Source of the DNA: CBINFS01 sp966250015
Lineage (GTDB): Bacteria > Bacteroidota > Rhodothermia > Rhodothermales > DASSAV01
DNA: 64,000 nucleotides
Reading direction: 5' to 3'
Assembly: GCA_966250015.1 (NCBI GenBank)
Contig: CBINFS010000003.1
Location: 156,505-220,504, forward strand
The notes beneath the pieces are model-generated. The model saw nothing but the letters and a program-made list of their open reading frames with translations. It ran no database searches and was not told the DNA's origin. The stretch's first letter is position 1; every line of letters begins with the position of its first letter. Positions 36,548-45,729 of this stretch are shown here, piece after piece. Position numbers and translations under genes: made by a program.

Positions 36548-38341
36548 ATGAGACTCTTCAGGTTTCTCCTCATAATCGGGTTTTTCACCATATTTGTGAC
36601 GCCCGTGCTCGCACAGGAAGAAGAACAACCCGTGCTTCCGGACATCGCGCCTCGAGAGTTCGAGATCCGCGGTCAGCTGGAGATATCTTTCCCGTCGCTT
36701 CAGCGGCAGCCGTTGATCGGCTTCAACCCTCCCCCGCGCGTCATCGACGTCCCGGCAGGCAGGCGGCCATTCGTCGAGGCCGATCAGAATGCGGGTATGG
36801 GATTGTCCGTCAGCTCGCTCAAGCCGCCTGAAGCCCCTCCTTTCACCGGATTGAGCAACCGGCCACCTGTCGAGGCGGAGTTTCAGGCAGCCGCCGGTCG
36901 GTACCTTTCCCGGACGCTCAACGGCCGCATCGGTGTACCGCTCTCCAGAATTAGTGGCATCTACGGGGAGTTTGATTACCGAGGCTCCGACGGACACTGG
37001 CCTTCTGAAAGAGACGACGACCTCCGTGCACCTTACGACGTGTTTGAGGGCACGCTGGGACTTCGGTTCGGCGGGCGAACGGTTTCCGGTGGCGTTGAGG
37101 CGGAAGGGTTTACCGAGCTTTACACGCTTTACGGCGCCAGGCCATCGTCGTCGGCTGTCGGCATCCATCCACAACCCGAGCGTAGAAACCGGCACCTCGC
37201 CGGTACCCTCTGGTTTGGCGCTCAACTTGCGCCGGGAACTGACCTTTCGCTCAGTGGAACACTAGGCAGCACGGGCCTCAATACGGAGGTTTTTGTGGAC
37301 GATGATACCGACGAGAATTCATTCGATTCGGAGCTTACTGAAAAACGGCTTGACCTCTCCGGACAATTGGAAACCCGAATGGGTTCGGGTGAAGGAAGGC
37401 TGGGAGTCGACTTTATGACGTCCGGGTTGGACGCCGACACCTTCCTCGGCAGTAACGTCGTATCGGCGGACTACTCGGCTGCCTATTCTTTCGTTCACGA
37501 TGGACAGTTCAGCATCACGGTTGGAGCCAATCTGATGCAGCTTATGGCTGATCGGGTCGACGAGGACGTTCCGCCGGGGTCAGTCGCCGTCGGGGATACG
37601 GTGAGAGACTCCCAACTTTGGGTTTCGCCTGCCCTTGGACTGGACTGGGCGCCTCGGCAATACTTCAGGGTCTACGTCGCCAACAAACCGGGCATCTGGA
37701 GGAGATCCCTGTCCGATTTACTCCAAACGAATCCCTACCTCACCTTCAGACCTGCCGTTGAGCCGACCATCGCGGTGGTGAATGCGGAAGCTGGCTTCGA
37801 GCTTACGGCAGGTCGGGCGCGGCTCGGAGCGTTTGCAGGGTATCAGCAATTCCCACGGTACCAGTTTTTTGAGCACGTCGGGCCTTCCGAGTCAATGGGC
37901 TATCAATACGGGATATCAAGTGTCCAGTATGCAGAGGCAGACATTGTATTCGCTGGTGCGAGCGTGTCACTCGTCCTTCCGGCGGGTTTGCAGGCTTCGG
38001 TTACCGGAAAATATCGGGACGGGCAGCTGACCGAATTTGAATCCGTCATACCCTATTTTGGCCCAATCACCGCCAATGCCATGATCTCGTGGGCAACGCC
38101 TGGAGGACGCGGGCTCATTCAGGCCGTGATGGACTACGAGAGCGGCCGTTACCGTGATAGGCAAGAGACGAGAAAAATCGGAGATTATTTCGACCTTGAC
38201 CTCAGGGGTAGTTATTTTTTCACACCTACCATCGGGGTTACCGCCGCAGTTGAAAACATCAGCGCGGGATATCTCGAACGCTGGGACAACTATCCGGTTG
38301 CTCCAACCGTGTTTACGGTAGGCCTGGGTGTCCGATTGTAG
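36548..38341 (+). CDS. Outer-membrane TonB-receptor-like beta-barrel without plug
   Basis: 597 residues with a signal peptide (FLLIIGFFTIFVTPVLAQ). After a proline-rich start, the body consists of alternating amphipathic strands typical of outer-membrane barrels, for example GRTVSGGVEAEGFTELYTLYG and HDGQFSITVGANLM, and the C-terminus ends FTVGLGVRL, with late strands TPTIGVTAAVENISAG as in TonB-dependent receptor barrels. I see no TonB-box or globular plug domain at the N-terminus. It begins 63 bases after the TPR gene. It may bind or transport through the energised ExbB-ExbD pair downstream, which is inference. Confidence 0.8.
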   Translation: MRLFRFLLIIGFFTIFVTPVLAQEEEQPVLPDIAPREFEIRGQLEISFPSLQRQPLIGFNPPPRVIDVPAGRRPFVEADQNAGMGLSVSSLKPPEAPPFTGLSNRPPVEAEFQAAAGRYLSRTLNGRIGVPLSRISGIYGEFDYRGSDGHWPSERDDDLRAPYDVFEGTLGLRFGGRTVSGGVEAEGFTELYTLYGARPSSSAVGIHPQPERRNRHLAGTLWFGAQLAPGTDLSLSGTLGSTGLNTEVFVDDDTDENSFDSELTEKRLDLSGQLETRMGSGEGRLGVDFMTSGLDADTFLGSNVVSADYSAAYSFVHDGQFSITVGANLMQLMADRVDEDVPPGSVAVGDTVRDSQLWVSPALGLDWAPRQYFRVYVANKPGIWRRSLSDLLQTNPYLTFRPAVEPTIAVVNAEAGFELTAGRARLGAFAGYQQFPRYQFFEHVGPSESMGYQYGISSVQYAEADIVFAGASVSLVLPAGLQASVTGKYRDGQLTEFESVIPYFGPITANAMISWATPGGRGLIQAVMDYESGRYRDRQETRKIGDYFDLDLRGSYFFTPTIGVTAAVENISAGYLERWDNYPVAPTVFTVGLGVRL

Positions 38342-38432
38342 CCGGTATTCTGTCCAACCGGCTATTAATTATGTTATTTTCCAGTATTTTAAGACAGCCA
38401 TCAATCTGTGAGTCGAGTCAGATAGGACACGG

Positions 38433-38639
38433 ATGACAGAAAAAATAACGGACAAAAAAGTAATGACCGCGCTCGCGGAGGTTATCCGTGAAAAGCTGGT
38501 AGCAGGTGAAGAGGTGCACATTACGGGGCTTGGGACGTTTCGTGTGCACCACCAGATCAGCCGTATCGAGGAGAACCCCGATGGAAGCTCCGTAATGAAG
38601 CCGCCGCGGGACGTCATAGCGTTCTCCTCGGATCGGTAG
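38433..38639 (+). CDS. Mini-HU: 68-residue HU/IHF-like protein
   Basis: 68 residues: a short helical start (DKKVMTALAEVIREKLVAGEEVHI), the HU core strand TGLGTFRVHHQISR, an arm-like NPDGSSVMKPPRDVIAF, and a stop soon after. Standard HU is about 90 residues; here the first helix and the C-terminal helix are shortened or missing. A second HU-like domain starts the next gene. The small size and location in an envelope gene group make a structural role as likely as DNA binding. Confidence 0.75.
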   Translation: MTEKITDKKVMTALAEVIREKLVAGEEVHITGLGTFRVHHQISRIEENPDGSSVMKPPRDVIAFSSDR

Positions 38640-38671
38640 CAACTGCGTGTCCATACCTCCTCCATGATCTC

Positions 38672-40048
38672 ATGTCCAGTTCCGTATTATCTCGACTTTC
38701 TGCCCGCCTCCATACGTCGCCTGAAGAGACGGAGCAATTGTTATTTGCGCTCGTCGATCAGATACGCCGGCAGGTAAAAGGGGAAGGCAGCGCCATCGTG
38801 CCCGGCCTGGGGGTATTCCGTCAGTTCAACGGAAATCTCGTGTTCGAGCCCGCCGAAACACTCTCGATCGCGGTGAACTACCGGTTTGCCGGTCTGGAGC
38901 CCGTACTCCTGAATCCCTCCTCTCACCCACAGTTTTATCGCAAGCGAGAGGTGCTGGTTGAAGTCCCTGATAGCGACAAACCCCAGCTGGAAACTCCGGC
39001 GCCTCTGGAACCCAGCCTGCCCGACGATCCTGACGGGGCAGATCGGGAAAGCGCCCAGGATTCGTGGTCGTCCGGCCTCGAACCGGAAGAGACTGTCAGT
39101 GAGATCGACAATGAACAAGAAAGCCCGGCGCCCGCGACTCCCCAACCGACATTCCAGGACTTGCTCGACGAGCACCTGAACCGTCCGGAAGCCGGAACGG
39201 AAGAGCAATCGGTCGTTGACGACTATGATGAGTCGGTGGAGCCCGTTGACTCATCGGTGACGGAAGAGGACGTCGAATCCCCCGTTTCCGTTCTTCCGGG
39301 CCAACCACTGTTCAAGGAATGGACCGAAGAAACCTTTGAAAGTGAGGCGGTCGTCGAGGAAGCTGATCATACCGGCAATGCCGACGAGCCAGCTTCTGTT
39401 CGCCCCACTGAAACGGAACCCGTGGCTTCACTCCCTCCGGAGCGAGTGGTGCCTCCACCCCCCGTCAGGACGCCGATCCGTGAATCGAAGCCAGCCGCAT
39501 CGCGCCCCAGACGAGTTTCGATACCGCTGATCGTTGGCGTCGTATTTCTGGCAGCATTCGTGGGAGTGTTGGCGTATATGTTCCTTTCCAACACCCCAGC
39601 GCCATACGAGGAGCCACAACCCAGTATTACGGAAGCCATCCCTGAAGAGCCGTTGACAACAGACTCGGTTGCAGCCTCCGTCCCGACTGAGGTGGAGCCA
39701 ATGACTCCTGGCGAAACTACCGAACCGGAGCCCGTTACGACATCAGTGTGGGATTCGCCTTTGCGGTCTTCCGATGGCATCGACGGAAGCGCTGGCGGAT
39801 ATACCATCGTGGTGGCGTCGGGCGTCTCTCGCGAAGCGGCACAACCTGCACTCGAGCGGTATAGAAGGCAGGGTTTCAGGACCTCTATTTTGAATGGGGC
39901 GTACCGGGAAGTCTCTCGCTACCGCATCGGCGTCGGCCAGTTTCAGACGGAAGCGGATGCAAATGCCGCTTTACGTGAAAACGACGATGCACTTCCGGAT
40001 GACGCCTGGGTCATGCCGATTTTATCCGGATTTGAAGTACTCAATTGA
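38672..40048 (+). CDS. HU-like plus SPOR-domain membrane protein
   Basis: 458 residues. Residues about 1-85 resemble the HU-like (CCDC81-type) domain: TEQLLFALVDQIRRQVKGEG then IVPGLGVFRQFNGNLVFEPA. A long acidic, proline-rich linker follows, then one membrane helix (about 285-308, IPLIVGVVFLAAFVGVLAYMF), a second linker, and a SPOR domain at about 378-455 (YTIVVASGVSREAAQPALERY, RYRIGVGQFQTEADANAAL). SPOR domains bind denuded peptidoglycan at division sites. The layout puts the HU-like part in the cytoplasm and SPOR in the periplasm. It lies 32 bases after the mini-HU gene. Confidence 0.86.
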   Translation: MSSSVLSRLSARLHTSPEETEQLLFALVDQIRRQVKGEGSAIVPGLGVFRQFNGNLVFEPAETLSIAVNYRFAGLEPVLLNPSSHPQFYRKREVLVEVPDSDKPQLETPAPLEPSLPDDPDGADRESAQDSWSSGLEPEETVSEIDNEQESPAPATPQPTFQDLLDEHLNRPEAGTEEQSVVDDYDESVEPVDSSVTEEDVESPVSVLPGQPLFKEWTEETFESEAVVEEADHTGNADEPASVRPTETEPVASLPPERVVPPPPVRTPIRESKPAASRPRRVSIPLIVGVVFLAAFVGVLAYMFLSNTPAPYEEPQPSITEAIPEEPLTTDSVAASVPTEVEPMTPGETTEPEPVTTSVWDSPLRSSDGIDGSAGGYTIVVASGVSREAAQPALERYRRQGFRTSILNGAYREVSRYRIGVGQFQTEADANAALRENDDALPDDAWVMPILSGFEVLN

Positions 40049-40138
40049 ACTGAACTTGATTAAAACGATTAGAACCGACTGTTCTCCGGTTACTTCGAAA
40101 ACCCTATTTCATTCACTGCAAACGACTCAAGCAACTCG

Positions 40139-40861
40139 ATGACGTACATGTTGTTGCTACAGGTGGTCAACGTGCCTCAGGATACCCTTCAGGCTGTCAC
40201 CGCTCCTCCCCCACCCTCCCTTCTCGACATTGTTTTACAGGGCGGATGGGTCATGTACCCGATCCTCCTCCTGTCGATCGTGACCATTTACCTGTTTGTG
40301 GAGCGATTACTGACACTCCGACGCGCGAGCACGAATCCGGAAGCAATCACCGAACGGATACGGTCCTACGTCCACACGGGAGACATCGGAGGCGCGATTG
40401 CCTACTGTGACGCTCAGGATAAGCCGATCACCCGTATCCTCAAGCTTGGCCTCGAGCGTCTCGGACGTCCCATCTCCGAGATTCAGGACGCCGTACACGC
40501 GGCCGGTAAATACGAAGCCTTCGAGCTCGAAAAACGCACGGACGTGCTGGCCAGCATAGCCGGTATCGCCCCCATGCTCGGCTTCCTCGGTACCGTCACG
40601 GGTATGATCGAAGCCTTCCAGCAGATTCAAAACCTTCAGGGTAACGTCAACCCGAGCGTGCTTGCGGGCGGTATCTGGGAAGCACTCATCACGACGGTTG
40701 CCGGCTTAATCGTGGGTATTATGGCCTTGTTTTTCTACAACTGGCTCGTTGGCCGTATCAACCGTGCGGTAAACGACATGGAGCGCTCTGCGACGGACTT
40801 CATCGACCTGTTGCAGGAGCCCGCCCCTCGTCCGGCACGTTACGAACAACCCCATTATTGA
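40139..40861 (+). CDS. ExbB/TolQ/MotA-family proton channel
   Basis: 240 residues. Three membrane helices are visible: about 36-56 (WVMYPILLLSIVTIYLFVERL), 138-160 (within IAPMLGFLGTVTGMIEAF) and 180-202 (EALITTVAGLIVGIMALFFY). The conserved GFLGTVTGM and EALxTTVAGLxVGI segments of the ExbB/TolQ/MotA family are intact. With ExbD it forms a proton-driven motor that energises outer-membrane processes. It lies 78 bases upstream of exbD and downstream of the HU-SPOR gene. Confidence 0.93.
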   Translation: MTYMLLLQVVNVPQDTLQAVTAPPPPSLLDIVLQGGWVMYPILLLSIVTIYLFVERLLTLRRASTNPEAITERIRSYVHTGDIGGAIAYCDAQDKPITRILKLGLERLGRPISEIQDAVHAAGKYEAFELEKRTDVLASIAGIAPMLGFLGTVTGMIEAFQQIQNLQGNVNPSVLAGGIWEALITTVAGLIVGIMALFFYNWLVGRINRAVNDMERSATDFIDLLQEPAPRPARYEQPHY

Positions 40862-40938
40862 GACAGAAATGGACGTAGCCTTGCTGCCGATACTTCCAGC
40901 TGCGTACAACGGGTTAATCCCCTGAGAAATCTCAGATC

Positions 40939-41349
40939 ATGCAACTCAATTTTTCGACACCAAAAAAACCGCTCAGTCAATATAGTCTGGCAGGTTTGAC
41001 AGACATTGTACTGCTGCTTCTAATCTTCTTCCTGTTGACTTCGAGCTTCATTCCCCAGTTCGGAATCCAGGTGAACCTCCCGAAAGCCGAATCCACGGCG
41101 CCGATGAATGAGCTCTACCTGACCGTCGTCATAACGGAGGACGGCCGGTATTACGTCGAGCAGCAGCAGGTACCCCGAGAAGCCTTGCTCGATGCCATTC
41201 GAGACGCCAAGGGTACGAAAGAAGCCCTCGTGCTACGGGCGGACGAAAAGGCAACCGTCGGCCAGTTTGCGTCGGTCGCCGCCATCGCCAAAGCCCTCGA
41301 CATGCGGGTCCTGATGGCGACGGAACGGGAAGACCTCCGACCACGCTAA
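40939..41349 (+). CDS. ExbD/TolR-family motor subunit
   Basis: 136 residues with one membrane helix at about 17-39 (SLAGLTDIVLLLLIFFLLT) holding the conserved Asp22 in LTDIVLLLLIF, the proton-path residue of the family. A periplasmic domain follows, with the ExbD pattern LYLTVVITEDGRYYVEQQ and KEALVLRADEKATVGQ. It is the last gene of the group and is followed by a terminator. A TonB or TolA partner is not encoded in the window. Confidence 0.92.
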   Translation: MQLNFSTPKKPLSQYSLAGLTDIVLLLLIFFLLTSSFIPQFGIQVNLPKAESTAPMNELYLTVVITEDGRYYVEQQQVPREALLDAIRDAKGTKEALVLRADEKATVGQFASVAAIAKALDMRVLMATEREDLRPR

Positions 41350-41371
41350 GTATATGCTGCAAACGCCATCA

Positions 41372-41406
41372 AGCGGGACGTTCGAAAGAATGGTCCCGCT
41401 TTTTTT
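41372..41406 (+). terminator. Intrinsic terminator after exbD
   Basis: An eight-pair stem AGCGGGAC/GTCCCGCT (41372-41379 with 41393-41400) followed by a run of T residues through 41406. It lies 22 bases past the exbD stop and ends the TPR-to-ExbD transcript before the convergent comM gene. Confidence 0.92.
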
Positions 41407-41429
41407 GATGGAATTGCCTACCCTCTCGC

Positions 41430-42974
41430 TCAGGCATTCCACCAGCTTCTGTCGAGTGATCGGTACTGGATGGCCTCGGACAGGTGCTCGGGACGGATCG
41501 AGTCTGATCCCGCCAGGTCGGCGATGGTCCTGCCCACCTTCAGGATGCGGTCGTAGGCTCGTGCGCTCAGACCGAGACGCTGGATGGCCATCTTCATCAG
41601 CTGTTGCCCTGCACCGTCCAGTTTGCAGTACTCTCTTACCGCACGCGTATTCATCTGGGCGTTGCAATAGATGCCGGCGTCCTTTTCGAAACGTTCTGAC
41701 TGCACCTGTCGGGCGCGGATGACACGTTCACGCACGTCGGCTGAGGGTTCGCCTTCGGCGCGCCTGTTCAGCTCTTCGAACGGCACCGGCGCCACTTCGA
41801 TGTGCAGATCGATTCGGTCGAGCAGTGGCCCACTTATTCTTGAAAGGTATCGTTGAATCTGCATCGGAGTGCAGACACATTCCCTTACCGGATCGTTCAG
41901 GTGCCCGCACGGACACGGATTCATCGAGGCGACAAGCATGAACTTCGCAGGGTACTCCACACTCATTCGAGCGCGGCTGATCGAGATGAATCCGTCTTCT
42001 ATCGGCTGGCGCAGGACCTCGAGGACCTGGCGTTTGAACTCGGGCAGCTCGTCCAGAAACAGGACGCCGTTGTGCGCCAGCGAGATCTCGCCCGGCATCG
42101 GGTTGGTCCCTCCCCCGCAGAGCCCGACGTCGGAAATCGTGTGATGCGGCGCCCGGAAAGGCCTGGTTGCTACCAGACCGGTTTTCGCCCGAAGCTTACC
42201 CCCTACCGAGTGGATCTTCGTCGTCTCAAGGGCTTCCTCCATGCTGAGCGGCGGGAGGATCGTCGGAATTCGCCGGGCGAGCATCGTTTTCCCCGATCCC
42301 GGTGGACCGACCATCAGCACGTTGTGCCCGCCTGCGGCGGACACCTCCAGCGCTCGTTTTACGTTCTCCTGCCCCCGTACTTCGGAAAAATCGATCGTAT
42401 ATTGCCGGCTTTCTTCAAACAGCTCGACGATGTCGCGACGATATACGGCGGGGCCGTCGCCGTTGCCGCTCAGCACGTTGTAGGCATCGAGAATGTCGCG
42501 GATCGGATAGACCGAAATGCCCTCCACCACGGCCGCCTCTGCCGCATTTGCCGACGGGACCAGCACCGCCTTCTTACCCTCGCTCCGGGCTCGAAGGGTC
42601 ATGGGAAGGACGCCGCGTACCGGCCGTACCTTCCCGTCGAGTGAGAGCTCACCGGTAATGTAGACTTCATCGAGCCGTTCAGGCTCGAAGTAACTGTCGC
42701 TGGCCGCGATCAGGCCCATCGCGATAGGCAGGTCGAAGGCGGCGCCTTCTTTGCGTAGATCGGCCGGAGCGAGATTGACCGTGATGGAACCTCTTGGAAC
42801 CGGTAACCCGTTGTTCTTCAATGCCGCCAGGATACGGTCGCGGCTCTCTCGGATGGCGTTATCCGGCAGCCCGACTACCGTGTACGAAGGCAGGCCGGCT
42901 GCCGTGTTCGTTTCAACCTCGACCGGTACCGCGTCGATGCCGAGAGTGGTACTGCTCCAGACGTGGGAGAGCAT
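41430..42974 (-). CDS. comM: ComM/YifB family Mg-chelatase-like AAA+ ATPase
   Basis: 514 residues. An N-terminal Lon-like fold (EVETNTAAGLPSYTVVGLPDNAIRESRDR, APADLRKEGAAFDLPIAMGL) precedes an AAA+ domain with Walker A GPPGSGKTM near 218-226, Walker B (LAHNGVLFLDELPEF), and four-cysteine zinc-type CPCGHLNDPVRECVC. In other bacteria ComM is a helicase that drives branch migration during natural transformation. Convergent with exbD and divergent from nadK. The family call is secure; a role in transformation here is inferred. Confidence 0.93.
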   Translation of the reverse strand: MLSHVWSSTTLGIDAVPVEVETNTAAGLPSYTVVGLPDNAIRESRDRILAALKNNGLPVPRGSITVNLAPADLRKEGAAFDLPIAMGLIAASDSYFEPERLDEVYITGELSLDGKVRPVRGVLPMTLRARSEGKKAVLVPSANAAEAAVVEGISVYPIRDILDAYNVLSGNGDGPAVYRRDIVELFEESRQYTIDFSEVRGQENVKRALEVSAAGGHNVLMVGPPGSGKTMLARRIPTILPPLSMEEALETTKIHSVGGKLRAKTGLVATRPFRAPHHTISDVGLCGGGTNPMPGEISLAHNGVLFLDELPEFKRQVLEVLRQPIEDGFISISRARMSVEYPAKFMLVASMNPCPCGHLNDPVRECVCTPMQIQRYLSRISGPLLDRIDLHIEVAPVPFEELNRRAEGEPSADVRERVIRARQVQSERFEKDAGIYCNAQMNTRAVREYCKLDGAGQQLMKMAIQRLGLSARAYDRILKVGRTIADLAGSDSIRPEHLSEAIQYRSLDRSWWNA

Positions 42975-43029
42975 TTGTCTTATTCGGTCTGAGTAGCAGA
43001 GGCGAATGATGAGCCGGCAGCACCGCCAC

Positions 43030-43060
43030 TCTCACGCAACTATAGTATAAATTAGCGAGC
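43030..43060. promoter_or_regulatory. Possible divergent promoter core for comM and nadK
   Basis: The near-palindrome TATAGTATAAAT (about 43041-43052) contains TATACT on the minus strand, about 70 bases upstream of the comM start, and TATAGT on the plus strand, about 210 bases upstream of nadK. No good -35 hexamer was found at 16-18 bases on either strand, so this is a weak call. Confidence 0.3.
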
Positions 43061-43258
43061 AAAATTGCAGGCGTCCATGCCCTCGAAACCGTCACATTGC
43101 TTGATAATCGTCCGCAACCGATCTTGCCTTCAAAGTTTCGGCGCGCCATTCAATACGCCTGCGACATTTAGGAGCAGCCAACGTTTTGAAGCGGACGCCT
43201 CATACAATAGATTGGTTACCCTGCCGGTAACAAACGCCCGACCGTCCGGGCTTTTCGA

Positions 43259-44140
43259 ATGATTTACGGTATCAGCGGAAACACGAAGAAGGAAAAACTC
43301 TGGGCGCCTGTAGCCCACCTCGTCACCTGGTTGTTGAAACGGGATCTACCGTTCAGCCTCCACCAAAACGTGGCACGCGGGCTGATCGAGCGAAGTTTGG
43401 TAGACAGAGACATATGCGACAGGTTTTGCACAGATGACGTGGCGGCGACCTCCGACATCATTCTCTCGTTCGGAGGTGACGGGACTTTTCTGAAAAGCGC
43501 ACACGACGTTGGCACACGGGGAACGCCGATTCTCGGTGTCAACATCGGCAGGCTGGGCTTCCTCGCGGGGATCGAGGTCGGACAGGTGAGCGAAACCATC
43601 GACCGTATCGAAAAAGGAGACTACTGGATCGAATCGCGCATGACGCTCGAAGCCAGCCTGCAATCGGATGTTCCATTACAAAAAAACTGGGCGCTGAACG
43701 AGTTCGTCATCGAGCGGAGTGGATCGGCCAAGCTGATCTCCATCGACGTGTTGGTGGACGGCACTCCGTTGAATACCTACTGGGCGGACGGACTCATCAT
43801 TGCAACGCCTACCGGCTCCACGGCTTACTCTCTCGCGGCCGGAGGACCGATTCTGGCCCCCGGATGCGGCGCCATGATCCTTACCCCCATCTCTCCCCAC
43901 ATGCTCACCGTTCGGCCAATCGTGCTTCCCGAATCGTCCGTCATCGAGGCGCAAATCCCGGCCGACCACGAATCCTACGTGCTTGCGGCCGACGGGCAGA
44001 GCACAATCCTACAGGAAGAGGAGATCAAGCTGACGATCCGCCGTGCGGCTCACACGATCAACCTCGTCCGCTTGCCGGAGCAGCATTACTTCCATACACT
44101 CCGAACGAAATTGATGTGGGGTGTGAGGCACACAAAGTAG
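43259..44140 (+). CDS. nadK: NAD kinase
   Basis: 293 residues. It phosphorylates NAD to NADP. The ATP/NAD-binding GGDGT is at 72-76 (SFGGDGTFLKSA). Other family marks are ILGVNIGRLGFLAGI, the ADP-ribose-binding NEFVIERSGSAKL, the substrate loop ADGLIIATPTGSTAYSLAAGGPI, and the C-terminal MLTVRPIVLPESS. Convergent with the CDF gene, whose stop is 6 bases away. The start agrees with usual family length. Confidence 0.96.
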   Translation: MIYGISGNTKKEKLWAPVAHLVTWLLKRDLPFSLHQNVARGLIERSLVDRDICDRFCTDDVAATSDIILSFGGDGTFLKSAHDVGTRGTPILGVNIGRLGFLAGIEVGQVSETIDRIEKGDYWIESRMTLEASLQSDVPLQKNWALNEFVIERSGSAKLISIDVLVDGTPLNTYWADGLIIATPTGSTAYSLAAGGPILAPGCGAMILTPISPHMLTVRPIVLPESSVIEAQIPADHESYVLAADGQSTILQEEEIKLTIRRAAHTINLVRLPEQHYFHTLRTKLMWGVRHTK

Positions 44141-44146
44141 CGTGGA

Positions 44147-45049
44147 TCAGGCGAAGCCGTTTCCCGAGCGTACCACGAGTCCCCGGTGCTCCGCTTCCCC
44201 TTCGGGCTCGACGTGTATCGTGATTTCGCTGCCTGGAACGCATTTCTTGATCACTGTCTCCAGCCGATTACAAATTTTGTGCGCCGAGCTGACCGACATG
44301 TTTTCGGGAACCACCAGGTGAAACTCGATGAACGTGCGCCTGCCGGCGTGTCGGGATCGAAGGGCGTGCACCTCCAGGGCGCCCTTCATGTTCTCCTTTA
44401 TCGTCGTCTCGATCATGTGCATCTTGTCGTCGGGCAATGTCACGTCCATCAACCCGCCTACCGAGTCTTTCACGATTTCATAACCGACACGCAGAATATT
44501 GACCGCTACGAAAAGGGCAATGAGGGGGTCGAGGATCCACAACTGTGTCAGACTGGCGATACCGATGCCGGCCAGTACGCCGAGAGTCGTCACGACGTCC
44601 ACGAAAAGGTGCTTGCCATCAGCGACGAGCGCCGGCGAACGCTGCCGTCGGCCGGTCCGGATCAGAAAAGCCGCAAGACCGCCGTTTGCGAGTGTGGCCA
44701 GAACCGAAACGAAAACACCGATTTCGAGACCGGACAGGGCAACAGGTGTTACGAGGCGAGACCAGGCAGCCCGAACGATCTCGAGCGCGGCGAGGACGAT
44801 CAGCACCCCTTCGGCAACCGCAGAGAAGAACTCCGCTTTGGAATGGCCGAACGGATGATTTTCGTCGGGAGGACGAATGGAGATGCGAAGAGCGGTCAGG
44901 GCAAAGGTAGCCGCAACCACGTTGACGACGGATTCCAGCGCGTCTGAATACAGCGACACGGACCCGGTCAGCCGATAGGCGACGTACTTAAGTGCAAGCA
45001 CCAGTATGCCGACGGTAACACTCAGCCATCCGGCCGTAGTCGCCCTCAT
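44147..45049 (-). CDS. Cation diffusion facilitator family efflux protein
   Basis: 300 residues from the ATG at 45049 (GTG at 45073 is in frame). Exports divalent metals such as Zn, Fe or Mn by proton exchange. Features are six membrane helices, SDALESVVNVVAA in TM2 with the metal-binding Asp, HPFGHSKAEFFSAV, and GKHLFVDVVTTLGVL in TM5 with the second His/Asp pair. The cytoplasmic C-terminal domain has HALRSRHAGRRTFIEFHLVVP, the CDF ferredoxin-like fold. The TM2 Asp and TM5 HxxxD pattern fits the Zn/Fe group. Metal choice is inference. Confidence 0.92.
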   Translation of the reverse strand: MRATTAGWLSVTVGILVLALKYVAYRLTGSVSLYSDALESVVNVVAATFALTALRISIRPPDENHPFGHSKAEFFSAVAEGVLIVLAALEIVRAAWSRLVTPVALSGLEIGVFVSVLATLANGGLAAFLIRTGRRQRSPALVADGKHLFVDVVTTLGVLAGIGIASLTQLWILDPLIALFVAVNILRVGYEIVKDSVGGLMDVTLPDDKMHMIETTIKENMKGALEVHALRSRHAGRRTFIEFHLVVPENMSVSSAHKICNRLETVIKKCVPGSEITIHVEPEGEAEHRGLVVRSGNGFA

Positions 45050-45310
45050 AAAGCCCGCCCGTTTGAATTCCACCTGGAATGCCAGTGAATACGCCTATTT
45101 CGGTATCGTTCCTTGCATTTCCAACGTAATTATGCACTATCCCTTTCTTGACGCAATTTTGACACGCCCCGACGTGGTTAGCACGACATGCTCCAAGCGG
45201 GTCCTGAAAGTAGACACGCGGAGTATCACTTTGACTTGCTTTCTTTCCCAATTTTTAGAAACGAAACGACCGGGAAGCGGTTAGAGGCTTCGTAAGAAGT
45301 GATGAAGCCG

Positions 45311-45340
45311 TTGACAACGCTCGATAGAGGGTTTTATATT
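45311..45340 (+). promoter_or_regulatory. Sigma70-type promoter of tRNA-Phe
   Basis: A perfect TTGACA -35 box at 45311-45316 and a TATATT -10 box at 45335-45340 are 18 bases apart, 12 bases before the tRNA 5' end. The spacing and sequence match a housekeeping promoter closely. Confidence 0.75.
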
Positions 45341-45352
45341 GGCGGCCCTGTC

Positions 45353-45425
45353 GGTCAGGTAGCTCAGTTGGTAGAGCAATGGACTGAAAATCCATGTGTC
45401 GGGGGTTCAATTCCCTCCCTGACCA
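45353..45425 (+). tRNA. tRNA-Phe (anticodon GAA)
   Basis: A 73-base cloverleaf: acceptor GGTCAGG pairs with CCTGACC, D arm GCTC..GAGC, anticodon stem ATGGA/TCCAT enclosing CTGAAAA (anticodon GAA, phenylalanine), variable loop, and T arm GGGGG-TTCAATT-CCCTC with a mismatch. The discriminator is A and CCA is not encoded. It has its own promoter and terminator. Confidence 0.97.
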
Positions 45426-45433
45426 CCCCGATG

Positions 45434-45470
45434 CGGCACTCATACCTGGTCATGAGTGCCGTTTTTATTT
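45434..45470 (+). terminator. Intrinsic terminator of tRNA-Phe
   Basis: A ten-pair stem CGGCACTCAT/ATGAGTGCCG (45434-45443 with 45452-45461) is followed by TTTTTATTTT. It begins 8 bases past the tRNA 3' end. Confidence 0.93.
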
Positions 45471-45729
45471 TCAGTCACGCCTGCCTGGTGATAAAAACGG
45501 CATTCCGGCCTGAATTGGAGGCTGTTCGTCCTTCGGCAACTTTCTTGTAACTAGGCGAAAAAAAAGCTCTGTAAGAGAAGAACTTCTCCAGCACAGCGCC
45601 GTTTTGTCCTTGTTCAACATTGTTTGCATCTTCGGTCACTGTCTCTAGCTTGCTGCTCAGTATCTCCTGATTCGGCTTTAGTCTTCGCTGGCGGTCGCCT
45701 GATGCTTTCTCCAAAACACACAGATTCTG

